Shown one piece after another: positions 1-7,586 of a stretch of 64,000 nucleotides of DNA. The notes under the pieces were generated by a model. The model was not told where the DNA came from, ran no database searches, and saw only the letters and a list, made by a program, of their open reading frames with translations. The first letter of the stretch is position 1; every line of letters starts with the position of its first letter. The translations under genes and the position numbers were made by a program. This DNA is from Oenococcus kitaharae (GTDB lineage: Bacteria > Bacillota > Bacilli > Lactobacillales > Lactobacillaceae). The stretch is from positions 62,001 through 126,000 of the forward strand of contig NZ_JANJQP010000002.1 of NCBI RefSeq assembly GCF_025758695.1, read 5' to 3'.

Positions 1-597
1 ATCGTTTTAGCTCTTTTAATTGCTCAATTCAATTTTGGCAAGCTTAACTTCTGGTCTTCAATTGCAGCTGTTTTCGCTGTGATTATTATTACAATGATCT
101 ATTCGTTTTTTAGTCAGCTGCCAACTGAAAAAACGGCTATTATTATCTATTCCTTGATTTTGGGCTATATCATTCCTGCAGCCTTAATTTTTTTAAATTC
201 AAACAATAATTTAACGCTGAGCAGCTATGTTTTGGTTTTCTTAGCCTGTTTTCCTGCCGTTGTTAGTATTTTTAATGTTCTTTTGTCTCATAGAATTATC
301 ATGCACAACAGTCCGGCAAATGCTGAGGAGGTTGAGTCTTTGAGGCGGGATTTGATTATGTTTTCTACTGCTTATGTTATTTCATTTTTTGCCGTGGCCG
401 GAGCGGTTCTGTTTGCCTTCCTACCATGGACAACGCTGCTGCTAGTCGCTGCTTTGCCTCCTGTGTTCAACAACGTTATTAAATTTATTTCTCGTCCATT
501 CATACTCGCAACCGCTAATCTCGCGATGAGAAATTATTGGATGATGGCAATTGCTATGCTGCTAGGATTAACTTTCGGTATTTTGATACGCCGTTGA
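1..597 (+). CDS. Polytopic membrane protein, 5' end outside window
   Basis: The reading frame is open from base 1, so the true start lies upstream and at least the last 198 codons are here. The protein is almost entirely hydrophobic, with about six membrane segments and a short cytoplasmic loop rich in Glu and Arg (AEEVESLRRD) in the middle. The spacing of helices and the late loop NNVIKFISRPF recall UbiA-type prenyltransferases of lactic acid bacteria, but the second Asp-rich motif expected of that family (NNxxDxxxD) is not visible, so the assignment is weak. It ends 48 bases before the pgpA start. Confidence 0.5.
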   Translation: MVLALLIAQFNFGKLNFWSSIAAVFAVIIITMIYSFFSQLPTEKTAIIIYSLILGYIIPAALIFLNSNNNLTLSSYVLVFLACFPAVVSIFNVLLSHRIIMHNSPANAEEVESLRRDLIMFSTAYVISFFAVAGAVLFAFLPWTTLLLVAALPPVFNNVIKFISRPFILATANLAMRNYWMMAIAMLLGLTFGILIRR

Positions 598-645
598 ATT
601 AATCAAAATTGGCTTGTAATTAAAAATCTATATTTGGAGGTAGAT

Positions 646-1158
646 ATGTCTGAACACGTAAATTATGAAAATACAGTTGCAAAATTAAAAGAACGGCACG
701 TTGACTTGGATGATATTGCCGAGATAGCTTATCATTTCCAGTTGCGTTATCTACCGGGACTGACCAAGCAGATTGCGATGCAATCTGTCCAACGCGTACT
801 AGAGAAAAGAGAAGTACAGCATGTTGTGTGGGTTGCTTTGGAGCTTGATCGTTTGACAGAAGAAAATCTCATTAATGAGCCCTTGCGCGATGTCATTAAG
901 GAAGATTTTGGCCTGTTTGGCGTTGATGAATTACTAGGCAATGCAATTGCAACTTCGTTTGGCTCAATTGGATTTACAGGGTATGGTTATGTTGATAACA
1001 TCAAACCTGGTATTATCGGTAAACTAGATAAAATTGGTAAAACGACCAAGGGTGTCACAACAACTTTTATTGATGATGTCATTGGTGGGATTGCGGCAGC
1101 AGCCGGGTCGCGTTTGGCTCAGAAGTATCCTAAGGGATTTGTGGATGATGCACAATAA
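646..1158 (+). CDS. pgpA: Phosphatidylglycerophosphatase A family protein (PgpA/YutG)
   Basis: Predicted to dephosphorylate phosphatidylglycerophosphate in phosphatidylglycerol synthesis. The sequence matches the soluble Firmicutes YutG branch: LKERHVDLDDIAEIAYHFQ near the N-terminus, KREVQHVVW, a central GLFGVDELLGNAI and a C-terminal DDVIGGIAAAAGSR. It is about 170 residues, normal for the family. An in-frame TTG exists at 634, but GGAGG at 636-640 sits five bases before the ATG at 646, which fixes the start. A hairpin terminator follows closely. Confidence 0.85.
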   Translation: MSEHVNYENTVAKLKERHVDLDDIAEIAYHFQLRYLPGLTKQIAMQSVQRVLEKREVQHVVWVALELDRLTEENLINEPLRDVIKEDFGLFGVDELLGNAIATSFGSIGFTGYGYVDNIKPGIIGKLDKIGKTTKGVTTTFIDDVIGGIAAAAGSRLAQKYPKGFVDDAQ

Positions 1159-1172
1159 AATATTAGGATAAT

Positions 1173-1200
1173 AAAAAAAGACCTCCAACAGGTCTTTTTT
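1173..1200. terminator. Bidirectional Rho-independent terminator
   Basis: AGACCT (1179-1184) pairs with AGGTCT (1190-1195), flanked by A-run and T-run. It ends pgpA on the plus strand and can also end the tRNA-Tyr/tRNA-Gln transcript on the minus strand. Confidence 0.85.
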
Positions 1201-1206
1201 AATTTC

Positions 1207-1279
1207 TTGCCCCAGCTGGACTCGAACCAGCGCATGACGGTACCAAAAACCGTTGCCTTACCGACTTGGCTATGGGGCA
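1207..1279 (-). tRNA. tRNA-Gln (TTG anticodon)
   Basis: On the minus strand a cloverleaf forms with acceptor TGCCCCA/TGGGGCA, D-arm GCC..GGC, anticodon stem ACGGT/ACCGT and loop TTTTGGT (anticodon TTG), T-arm GCTGG TTCGAGT CCAGC and discriminator A. CCA is not encoded. It is the second gene of a tRNA-Tyr - tRNA-Gln unit. Confidence 0.95.
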
Positions 1280-1324
1280 TTTGTTGGTAATAAATTTGTG
1301 ACAAGCAAGCGAACTTATTACCGA

Positions 1325-1407
1325 TGGGAGCGGTAGGATTCGAACCTACGAACTCGTAAGAGGGCGGATTTACAGTCCGCAGCGTTTAACCACTTCGCTA
1401 CACTCCC
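1325..1407 (-). tRNA. tRNA-Tyr (GTA anticodon)
   Basis: Minus-strand class II tRNA of 83 nt: acceptor GGGAGTG/CGCTCCC, anticodon loop CTGTAAA, a long variable arm, T-arm with TTCGAAT and discriminator A. First gene of the two-tRNA unit. Confidence 0.95.
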
Positions 1408-1425
1408 AAACGCTTTGACTAAATT

Positions 1426-1454
1426 ATTCTAAGGGAAAACCACACGAATATCAA
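1426..1454 (-). promoter_or_regulatory. Promoter of the tRNA-Tyr/tRNA-Gln unit
   Basis: Minus strand: -35 TTGATA (1454-1449), 17-bp spacer, -10 TAGAAT (1431-1426), about 18 bases before tRNA-Tyr. It shows the tRNAs are transcribed independently of the upstream small-RNA candidate. Confidence 0.75.
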
Positions 1455-1475
1455 GTATTTCTTGAAAAAGTTCAA

Positions 1476-1611
1476 ACAAAAACCCGGGCCACCTAACTAA
1501 ATTTGCCCGGGTTCTCTCAACAGCTCTCGCCGCTTTTCCTTTAAGCGGCGAAGCCGTTAAGAAGTTCAGATGTATTTGAATTCAAAACGGATCGCCCCCT
1601 TTCCTAGATGT
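1476..1611 (-). ncRNA. Candidate independent small RNA, about 135 nt
   Basis: A promoter ends at 1618 and a strong terminator closes the transcript: AACCCGGGC (1513-1505) pairs with GCCCGGGTT (1489-1481) before a T-run. Upstream are a hairpin CGCCGCTT/AAGCGGCG (1550-1543 with 1535-1528) and a stem pairing CCGTT with AACGG. No long ORF fits. A 14-codon ORF starting with TTG follows an AAAGGGGG sequence, so a tiny peptide is possible. I do not recognise a known RNA family. The HAD gene upstream ends at the promoter, and the tRNAs downstream have their own promoter. Confidence 0.5.
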
Positions 1612-1617
1612 GTTTAT

Positions 1618-1646
1618 ATTATTACTCGGATAGATTTGTTTGTCAA
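1618..1646 (-). promoter_or_regulatory. Consensus promoter for the small-RNA candidate
   Basis: Minus strand: perfect -35 TTGACA (1646-1641), 17-bp spacer, -10 AATAAT (1623-1618), beginning immediately after the stop codon of the HAD gene. Confidence 0.7.
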
Positions 1647-1649
1647 TAT

Positions 1650-2462
1650 TTAAGATTTTGCAAGCGCAAATTTTCTAATAGCCAGTGCAACACCCGCTTC
1701 ATCATTGCTTTTGGTCGTAAAATCAGCCTGATTTTTAATTGCGTCATCAGCGTTGCCCATTGCAATTGCATAATGGGCTTGGCTGAACATGGATAGGTCG
1801 TTTTGCTGGTCACCAATCGCCATCGTTTGTGTGTTTTCAATACCCAGTTGACGAGACAGCATATGTAGCGCATTTCCTTTAGAAGCTTTTTTTGACATGA
1901 ATTCCAAGTTATACCAAGCACCGCGTACGACGTTAAAATTGCGTGATATCTCCGTTGGAACAAGTTTGATGATGCGATCCAATTCATCTTTACTGCCATT
2001 AATCATTGGCTTGATAAACTCTATTTGTTCTGGCATTTTTTTGTGTATCTGTAAATCAGCGTTTATCAGATAATTTTCCATTTGAGCTTCTTTAGGAATT
2101 TTATTGGCTATGGTGTGAGACCCATCTAAAGACTCCACTTGAAAGTATGCCTGCTGCTGGTCAGCAAAAGCCTGCAGCTGCTGATAATCTTGATAAGTGA
2201 TTTGATTTTTTTCAAGCAATTTTCCTGAAGTTGTCTGAACGACTCCGCCATTAAATGCAATTACAAATTGATCATCTGCAATCGGGACGCCAATAATTTT
2301 TAGCCATGGCATAATACCGGATAGGGGACGACCGGAAGCAATCACAATTTTAGATCCTTGAGACATTGCTTCCTGAATAGCTTTGATATTGTCTTTGGGG
2401 ACGGTTTGCCCACTGGATAATAAAGTACCGTCGACATCGATTGTGATTAGCCTAACTGCCAT
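1650..2462 (-). CDS. Cof-type HAD-superfamily sugar-phosphate phosphatase
   Basis: Cytoplasmic HAD hydrolase, 270 residues. Motif I is DVDGTLL near residue 9 with the nucleophile Asp, motif II lies in VIASGRP, motif III Lys is in SKKASKGNALHML, and motif IV is IGDQQNDLSMF near residue 217. The Cof/YidA layout with an inserted C2 cap fits the length. The substrate cannot be read from sequence; family members act on sugar phosphates or flavin-related phosphates. The ATG is preceded by AGGGAT. It is the last gene of a three-gene minus-strand operon with the DUF1634 and TauE-like genes, separated from the former by 3 bases. Confidence 0.85.
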   Translation of the reverse strand: MAVRLITIDVDGTLLSSGQTVPKDNIKAIQEAMSQGSKIVIASGRPLSGIMPWLKIIGVPIADDQFVIAFNGGVVQTTSGKLLEKNQITYQDYQQLQAFADQQQAYFQVESLDGSHTIANKIPKEAQMENYLINADLQIHKKMPEQIEFIKPMINGSKDELDRIIKLVPTEISRNFNVVRGAWYNLEFMSKKASKGNALHMLSRQLGIENTQTMAIGDQQNDLSMFSQAHYAIAMGNADDAIKNQADFTTKSNDEAGVALAIRKFALAKS

Positions 2463-2465
2463 ATC

Positions 2466-2834
2466 TTATCCCTGGAGCCCAATAAAGGCTGCGAATAATA
2501 GAATAATAAATACCAATGTTGTAATACCTACATAGAGAAAGTCTTTAGCAGCTAAAAAAGCAAAAATGGAGGCAAAGACACGAATAGTTGGCGTCAAAAT
2601 GAGTATAAAAATACCCATCATCAGCCAAGCTGCTGCTTTTCCACTTATCAGGCCTGCGATTAGGGGATCTAAATCTGTAGGAATATTTTTTCCGTAACCG
2701 GTATTTCCGTGAAGCAGCAGCAGAATAACGCCAACACTCATCACGATAACAGCAAAAAAAACGCCTACACGCAGAATCCAGCCGATACCATTTTCTATTT
2801 TTCTCTCGTTTGTTATTTCTTGTTTATCTGCCAT
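2466..2834 (-). CDS. DUF1634 small membrane protein
   Basis: 122 residues with three predicted membrane helices (about 20-42, 68-90 and 98-118) and the conserved GKAAAWLMMGIFILILTPTIRV segment typical of DUF1634. In this family the gene regularly follows a TauE/SafE transporter, as here, so it probably assists that transporter; this is inference from neighbourhood. Its ATG overlaps the transporter stop codon (TAATG) and it has no clear ribosome binding site, pointing to translational coupling. Confidence 0.8.
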   Translation of the reverse strand: MADKQEITNERKIENGIGWILRVGVFFAVIVMSVGVILLLLHGNTGYGKNIPTDLDPLIAGLISGKAAAWLMMGIFILILTPTIRVFASIFAFLAAKDFLYVGITTLVFIILLFAAFIGLQG

Positions 2835-3685
2835 TAGTATAAATTAATCCCGAAAGCCTTAATAATCAATTGGATACCGGCGATTAGAACCACCGGAATG
2901 AATATAGTTCGAAGCAGCTTATTTGGTAAGTGCGGCATAATTCTCGATCCCAAAGTAGAGCCGAAAATAATCCCGATGGCAATTGGCGCAACAATCAAGG
3001 GCTGCAAAGTACCATTAAAGAAGTAAATGACCGCTGACGCTGCAGCTGTTACACCCATCATAAAGTTAGAGGTAGCACTAGAAGGTTTTAATGGCATCTG
3101 CATCACACTGTCCATAGCAAACACTTTAAAACCACCAGAGCCGATTCCTAATAGTCCAGAGGCAAAACCAGCACCGAACATAATCAGAGCACCTAAAGGC
3201 ACCCTTTGGATATGATAGGATACGTTTTTTTGTTCCAATTTATTGTAGTAACTGGAGTCTAATTTGAGTTTGGCGGCTATCTTGTCGTCCTTTGATGCGA
3301 GCTCATCCGCTTTTTTATTATGAATTTTCTGCCACATAGCGTAACCTTGGTAGACGAGCAATAAACCGAAAAAAGCATTCAGCCATGCGGGCTGAAAAAT
3401 ACCGACAAGAACGGCTCCGATTAATGCACCGATGGTTGTAAAAATCTCTAGAAACATCGCCACACGCACATTTAATAAATCATCTCTTAAATATGCTACC
3501 GATGCACCGGAAGAGGTACCGATAACTGCGATGATTGAAGCGGCGATAGCATAATGAATAGGTAAATTAAAAGCAAGTACTAAAATCGGTGTGACAATCA
3601 TGCCGCCGCCTAACCCTAATATCGAACCAAAAATACCAGCCAGGACACCAATCAAAATGTAAGTAATTAAGAGGCTAAGACTCAT
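2834..3685 (-). CDS. TauE/SafE family anion exporter
   Basis: 283-residue membrane protein with about eight helices and the two characteristic glycine-rich halves: GIFGSILGLGGGMIVTPIL near residue 18 and FASGLLGIGSGGFKVFAMD near residue 174. The family exports small organosulfur or sulfite-type anions; the substrate here is unknown. It heads the operon with DUF1634 and the HAD phosphatase. There is no ribosome binding site at the ATG. A -10-like TAATAT lies exactly 7 nt upstream, so the mRNA is probably leaderless. Confidence 0.85.
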   Translation of the reverse strand: MSLSLLITYILIGVLAGIFGSILGLGGGMIVTPILVLAFNLPIHYAIAASIIAVIGTSSGASVAYLRDDLLNVRVAMFLEIFTTIGALIGAVLVGIFQPAWLNAFFGLLLVYQGYAMWQKIHNKKADELASKDDKIAAKLKLDSSYYNKLEQKNVSYHIQRVPLGALIMFGAGFASGLLGIGSGGFKVFAMDSVMQMPLKPSSATSNFMMGVTAAASAVIYFFNGTLQPLIVAPIAIGIIFGSTLGSRIMPHLPNKLLRTIFIPVVLIAGIQLIIKAFGINLY

Positions 3686-3692
3686 ATTTACT

Positions 3693-3698
3693 ATATTA
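3693..3698 (-). promoter_or_regulatory. -10 element of a probable leaderless promoter (TauE operon)
   Basis: Minus-strand TAATAT ends 7 nt before the ATG, leaving no room for an untranslated leader. No good -35 box is seen. Confidence 0.5.
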
Positions 3699-3770
3699 GC
3701 GGTATTAGTTCCTTTTTACACATAGTCTTGGGATAAATGCCGTATTTCTCATTTGCTGATTAAAAAAGGC

Positions 3771-3799
3771 TTGCTTTATAGCAAACATGTCTTTATAAT
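3771..3799 (+). promoter_or_regulatory. Promoter of tRNA-Asn
   Basis: -35 TTGCTT (3771-3776), 17-bp spacer, -10 TATAAT (3794-3799), 11 bases before the tRNA. Confidence 0.8.
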
Positions 3800-3810
3800 G
3801 AATAGAATAT

Positions 3811-3882
3811 TGTCTAGTAGTTCAGTGGTAGAACGCCACACTGTTAATGTGGATGTCGCTGGTTCGAACCCAGCCTGGACAG
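3811..3882 (+). tRNA. tRNA-Asn (GTT anticodon)
   Basis: Acceptor TGTCTAG/CTGGACA, D-arm GTTC..GAAC, anticodon stem CCACA/TGTGG with loop CTGTTAA (anticodon GTT), T-arm GCTGG TTCGAAC CCAGC, discriminator G. It is followed by a short hairpin terminator. Confidence 0.95.
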
Positions 3883-3886
3883 TTTG

Positions 3887-3907
3887 AGGAGCTAAAGCTC
3901 TTTTTTT
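3887..3907 (+). terminator. Terminator of tRNA-Asn
   Basis: AGGAGC pairs with GCTCT around a TAAA loop, then a run of seven T. Confidence 0.75.
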
Positions 3908-4039
3908 ATTTCCTAAATGCGGCCCCCTGCTTGTTTTCTTAACCATGGATTTCCGTGATTAAGACATGTTCGATTTTATTCGTCATTTTTCTGATTTAAC
4001 TCTTTAAATACGTATCAAGAGTTATAGGAGGAATTTATA

Positions 4040-4510
4040 ATGAATTTTTTGAAAACAGATTATGACCATTTGCCTGAAGGAGGCGGTTACGATGCACTGC
4101 CTACCGGTAATTATGAGGTTGTTATCAAAGATATTAATGAAAAAGAAGCGGCAACCGGTAATGCGGGTATTGCCTTTCAGTTAGAGGTGCGTCACGGCAT
4201 TGGAAACGAAGCAGGTCTAGTTAATGCCAACGGCAAATTTGCAGGTCGCGTTTTCTTTACAACGGTGTGGAATTCAGAAAGAAATCCTGAGTATCGTTTT
4301 ACAACTCTTAATGCGATCGCTGTCGCCGCTGGGGCTTCTAATAAGCGTATTTATGAAACTTTTGAAGATTTTAAAAAAGAGCTGATTAATAAACCTGTTC
4401 GTGTGGCTGTTACGCATGATGTGTCAACTTTTCAAGGCGAAGATCGTGTTCAAGAGACCGTCGCACCTTGGGATTGGGAACCAACGCAAATTGTTTTGGA
4501 AAATGTCTAA
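4040..4510 (+). CDS. DUF669 protein (phage-type single-strand DNA-binding-like)
   Basis: 156 residues. The N-terminus YDALPTGNYEVVIKDINEKEA, followed by a beta-rich body and a C-terminal RVAVTHDV, matches DUF669, a family common in phage replication modules. A role in DNA binding is inferred from that context and not proven. The ATG has a strong AGGAGGA at 4026-4032. No other phage gene is adjacent, so this is an isolated chromosomal copy between tRNA-Asn and its own terminator. Confidence 0.7.
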   Translation: MNFLKTDYDHLPEGGGYDALPTGNYEVVIKDINEKEAATGNAGIAFQLEVRHGIGNEAGLVNANGKFAGRVFFTTVWNSERNPEYRFTTLNAIAVAAGASNKRIYETFEDFKKELINKPVRVAVTHDVSTFQGEDRVQETVAPWDWEPTQIVLENV

Positions 4511-4521
4511 ACCGCTTAGAG

Positions 4522-4546
4522 TCGGGAATGTGTTCCCGATTTTTTT
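4522..4546 (+). terminator. Terminator of the DUF669 gene
   Basis: TCGGGAA (4522-4528) pairs with TTCCCGA (4533-4539) over a TGTG loop, followed by seven T. Confidence 0.9.
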
Positions 4547-4582
4547 GTATGGCAAAGACAGGCAGAAATCTGATTGATAAGT

Positions 4583-4612
4583 TTGGGAATTGAAAATAAA
4601 AATGTGTAAAAT
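4583..4612 (+). promoter_or_regulatory. Leaderless promoter of the HTH/coiled-coil gene
   Basis: -35 TTGGGA (4583-4588), 18-bp spacer, -10 TAAAAT (4607-4612), then exactly 7 nt before the GTG start at 4620. Confidence 0.6.
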
Positions 4613-4619
4613 AGACTAA

Positions 4620-5075
4620 GTGACCGAGAGAAATTATACAATCAAAGAACTTGCAGATGAATTTGGAAAATCTAAACAAGCTATTCGAAACGCCATTACC
4701 AAAGGTGGTTTGTCGGTAAGTAACCGGAAAAAGACCGGTAAGTTAACGGTACTTGAATATAGCGAGAAAACACATTCTTTTCTAGCTAAGAAATACGGTG
4801 AAGATAAAGATAGTACAATTGTTGACAAATCCGGCCAGAATACTAAACAAGAAAAAGCTGCTGATAATGACTTGGCAAGCGGCCTGGCCCTTAACGCTTT
4901 AATTAAACAACTTGAAGAAGTTAATAAGCAGTTGACTATTAAGGATGAACAGATAAAAGATTTACACACACTGCTGGACCAATCTCAAAAATTGCAATTA
5001 AGTGAAAAAAAGAAGCCACTCTTAGAAGATGGTACAGAAAAAAAAGAAGGCTTTTTCAGCCGTCTTTTCAAATGA
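4620..5075 (+). CDS. HTH and coiled-coil protein, DUF536-like
   Basis: 151 residues. The N-terminus TIKELADEFGKSKQAIRNAI is a helix-turn-helix like those of plasmid RepB-associated and DUF536 proteins. The middle and C-terminal part (about 85-130, LIKQLEEVNKQLTIKDEQIKDLHTLL) is a heptad coiled coil, and the tail is Lys-rich. Probably a DNA-binding accessory protein; its target is unknown. It starts with GTG, without a ribosome binding site, 7 nt after a -10 box. It converges on mvaS with only 8 bases between the two stops. Confidence 0.7.
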   Translation: MTERNYTIKELADEFGKSKQAIRNAITKGGLSVSNRKKTGKLTVLEYSEKTHSFLAKKYGEDKDSTIVDKSGQNTKQEKAADNDLASGLALNALIKQLEEVNKQLTIKDEQIKDLHTLLDQSQKLQLSEKKKPLLEDGTEKKEGFFSRLFK

Positions 5076-5083
5076 GGCGCTAT

Positions 5084-6244
5084 CTATTGACCGTAAATTC
5101 TTTTGTGACCATGAATTCCTAATAATTTAAATGGTGCTTTAGACATTGCTGTCACTTGAAAATCACTGCCGTCCTCAGGTAGCGAGGCTTGAAAAGCACG
5201 TTCGTACTCTGCTATAGACAATTTTTTTCTATTTCCGATAAGGCGATCGTTATCTATTTTAGACAGCCTGCCTTCAAAACCTGCTTCAATAGTTAGAGTG
5301 AAAAATTCCGCGACTGCACCGGATCCGTAGCTGAAGGCAGCAATTTTGTCGCCAGTTTTCAGTTGTTGATCAAATTGCAATAATGAAATCAGACTAAGGT
5401 ACAGAGAAGCTGTATAAATATTCCCGACTTTTTGATTGAGATGGATTGCTTGCGAAAAGGCTTGCGAGAGTCGTTTTGACGAGCCGCTTTTATCGGTTTC
5501 TAATGCCAGATTCAATGCCTTAAAAGCTAATTTAGCATAGGGCAGGTGGAAGAGCATCGCTGAAAAATAACTCAAATCCAGATGGTGTTTTTGCATGTAG
5601 GCCTTAAAAACAATCTGAAAAAATTTTAAATACTGTTCTTGTGAATAGTGGCCGTCTGCGAGCGCTTCTTTAGCATAGTTCGGCCGCCAAAAGTCCATGA
5701 TCTGCTCACTATGAATTTCGCTTTGACCGTCTAAGCTGACAATTTTAGGATCTGTACTAATAAGCATCGCCACTGCGCCTGCACCTTGTGTGACTTCGCC
5801 AGGTGTGTTGAGGCCGTAACGTGCAATATCAGAGGCGATGATAAGTGCTTTTTTGGATGGATGGTTTGTAATGTAATCCAGTGCACTGGTCAAAGCCGCG
5901 GTTGCCCCGTAACAAGCCTCTTTGATCTCATAGACACGAGCTTGAGAACTGATGTGGAGTAATTCTTGCACATATAACGCTGCCGCTTTTGATTGATCGA
6001 TGCCTGATTCGGTTGCTAAAATTAATAAGCCAATCTCGTCTTTATCTGTTTTACTTAAGATTTGATCTGCTGCATTGGCTGCCATTGTGACTGTATCTTG
6101 GTCTAATGGTGCGACAGACATTTCTTTTTGCATCAACCCGATCAGATATTTGTTCGGATCAACCCCTCTTGCGTGGGCTAAATCGACTAAATCGAGATAA
6201 TATTCTGGCGTATAGTAAGCGATTTTATCAATGCCAATTTTCAT
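5084..6244 (-). CDS. mvaS: Hydroxymethylglutaryl-CoA synthase
   Basis: Condenses acetyl-CoA and acetoacetyl-CoA to HMG-CoA, the second step of the mevalonate route to isoprenoids. The 386-residue protein aligns with enterococcal MvaS: catalytic Glu79 in LATESGID, nucleophile Cys111 in KEACYGATAAL, and His in LFHLPYAK near residue 233. The frame continues upstream into thiolase sequence, but the start is the ATG at 6244, preceded by GAGGTGG that overlaps the end of the thiolase gene; the ATG is 2 bases after that stop. It forms a two-gene operon with the thiolase that supplies acetoacetyl-CoA. Confidence 0.95.
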   Translation of the reverse strand: MKIGIDKIAYYTPEYYLDLVDLAHARGVDPNKYLIGLMQKEMSVAPLDQDTVTMAANAADQILSKTDKDEIGLLILATESGIDQSKAAALYVQELLHISSQARVYEIKEACYGATAALTSALDYITNHPSKKALIIASDIARYGLNTPGEVTQGAGAVAMLISTDPKIVSLDGQSEIHSEQIMDFWRPNYAKEALADGHYSQEQYLKFFQIVFKAYMQKHHLDLSYFSAMLFHLPYAKLAFKALNLALETDKSGSSKRLSQAFSQAIHLNQKVGNIYTASLYLSLISLLQFDQQLKTGDKIAAFSYGSGAVAEFFTLTIEAGFEGRLSKIDNDRLIGNRKKLSIAEYERAFQASLPEDGSDFQVTAMSKAPFKLLGIHGHKRIYGQ

Positions 6245-6246
6245 AT

Positions 6247-7410
6247 TTAATCCACCTCTATTTCCATTGCCATACCCATACCACCGCCGACGCAAAGCAT
6301 TGCAAGGCCTCTTTTTAACCCGTGATTCCTCAATGCGTGAATCAGGCTAACAACAATTCGAGCGCCCGATGCTCCTAAGGGATGGCCCAAAGCCAATGAT
6401 CCACCATTGACGTTTATTTTCTCTGCGGGGATGTGAAGAATTTCAGCATCAACTAAAACTTGTGCTGCGAAAGCCTCGTTGATCTCAAATAAATCGTAAT
6501 CGGCAATTGTTCTTGCTTGTTTTTTTAATAATTTCTGCGTTGCCTCGACTGGCCCGTATCCAAAGAATTCGGATTGGACACCAGCCTCACTTGCTGTATT
6601 CAAATAAGCAATAATAGGCCAGCCTTGTTTTTCTGCAAAAGATTCCTTAGTGAGCAGCAGCATTGCTGCGCCATCATTCAGTGGTGCAGCATTGCCGGCT
6701 GTAATTCGTCCTGATGTTTTAAAAACACTTTTTAGTTGTGCTAATTTCTCTAGCGTACTGTCAGGTCTGATTGATTGATCCTCTTTAATATTTTGATTTT
6801 GGACTTGGATAGGCACAATTTCATTTAAAAAACGTCCTTGTAGAGTGGCTTGATAGGCTTTTTGATGCGATCGGTAAGCCCAGCGATCCTGAGATTCTCG
6901 TGTAATTTGATATTTTTCAGCCAATGATTCTGTTTCCAGACCCATAGCTTTGTTATTAAAGGGGTCAACCAGACCATCAACAAATAAGCTGTCTTGGAGA
7001 TTGCTTTCCGTCAATTGTTCATCTTTTTTGATAAAACAGACTGTGTTGGTCATACTTTCTGAACCGCCTGCCAAGACGACTCGGCTGTCGTCTAACCGGA
7101 GGGTATCGCTAGCTAATTTAATTGCTTTCATGCCGGATGCACAGAGCTGGTTGACTGTAAAGGCAGTGGCGGAGTTGGAAAGACCGCTTCTTAATGCCGT
7201 CTGACGAGCAGGATTCTGTCCACTGCCTGTTTGATAAACGTTGCCTAGAATCACTTGGTCGACAAGTTGTGGGTCAATATGTGTCTCTTGAAAAATGTTT
7301 TGATTGACCAAAGTAGCTAAATCGACCGCGGAAAGTGAATGGAATTGTCCTTCGTATTTACCGATGGCACTTCTTTTTGCGCTGATGACAGCAATTCGAT
7401 CATTTTGCAT
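6247..7410 (-). CDS. Acetyl-CoA C-acetyltransferase (thiolase II)
   Basis: 387-residue biosynthetic thiolase producing acetoacetyl-CoA for MvaS. Nucleophile Cys90 lies in [10 protein letters not shown], the [12 protein letters not shown] loop, the catalytic His in [17 protein letters not shown], and the second Cys in [10 protein letters not shown]. The frame is open further upstream, but thiolase homology begins at [17 protein letters not shown]. That ATG (7410) lies exactly 7 nt after a perfect TATAAT and lacks a ribosome binding site, so the operon mRNA appears leaderless. Confidence 0.93.
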   Translation of the reverse strand: MQNDRIAVISAKRSAIGKYEGQFHSLSAVDLATLVNQNIFQETHIDPQLVDQVILGNVYQTGSGQNPARQTALRSGLSNSATAFTVNQLCASGMKAIKLASDTLRLDDSRVVLAGGSESMTNTVCFIKKDEQLTESNLQDSLFVDGLVDPFNNKAMGLETESLAEKYQITRESQDRWAYRSHQKAYQATLQGRFLNEIVPIQVQNQNIKEDQSIRPDSTLEKLAQLKSVFKTSGRITAGNAAPLNDGAAMLLLTKESFAEKQGWPIIAYLNTASEAGVQSEFFGYGPVEATQKLLKKQARTIADYDLFEINEAFAAQVLVDAEILHIPAEKINVNGGSLALGHPLGASGARIVVSLIHALRNHGLKRGLAMLCVGGGMGMAMEIEVD

Positions 7411-7417
7411 ACTTACC

Positions 7418-7423
7418 ATTATA
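7418..7423 (-). promoter_or_regulatory. -10 box of the leaderless thiolase-mvaS operon
   Basis: Perfect TATAAT on the minus strand, 7 nt before the thiolase ATG. Confidence 0.6.
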
Positions 7424-7586
7424 AAATGCCGATTGTCTTCCCGCTTAAAGGCTGGTGTATTTAATAAAAAAACAACTATTAAATTTTTAATATGAGCAAG
7501 AAAGTCCCTGTTTGCAAGAATAAATTTTTGATAAACGATTAAAAAATAATCCATATCATCCAAATTTTGTGTCATAATTTTTTCAA

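Noticed and set aside
1481-1513. AGGTGG near a terminator hairpin on the minus strand suggested a T-box leader for the tRNA unit
   Set aside because: The AGGTGG lies in the 3' arm side of the terminator and not before it, there is no matching stem I specifier structure, and the tRNAs have their own promoter.
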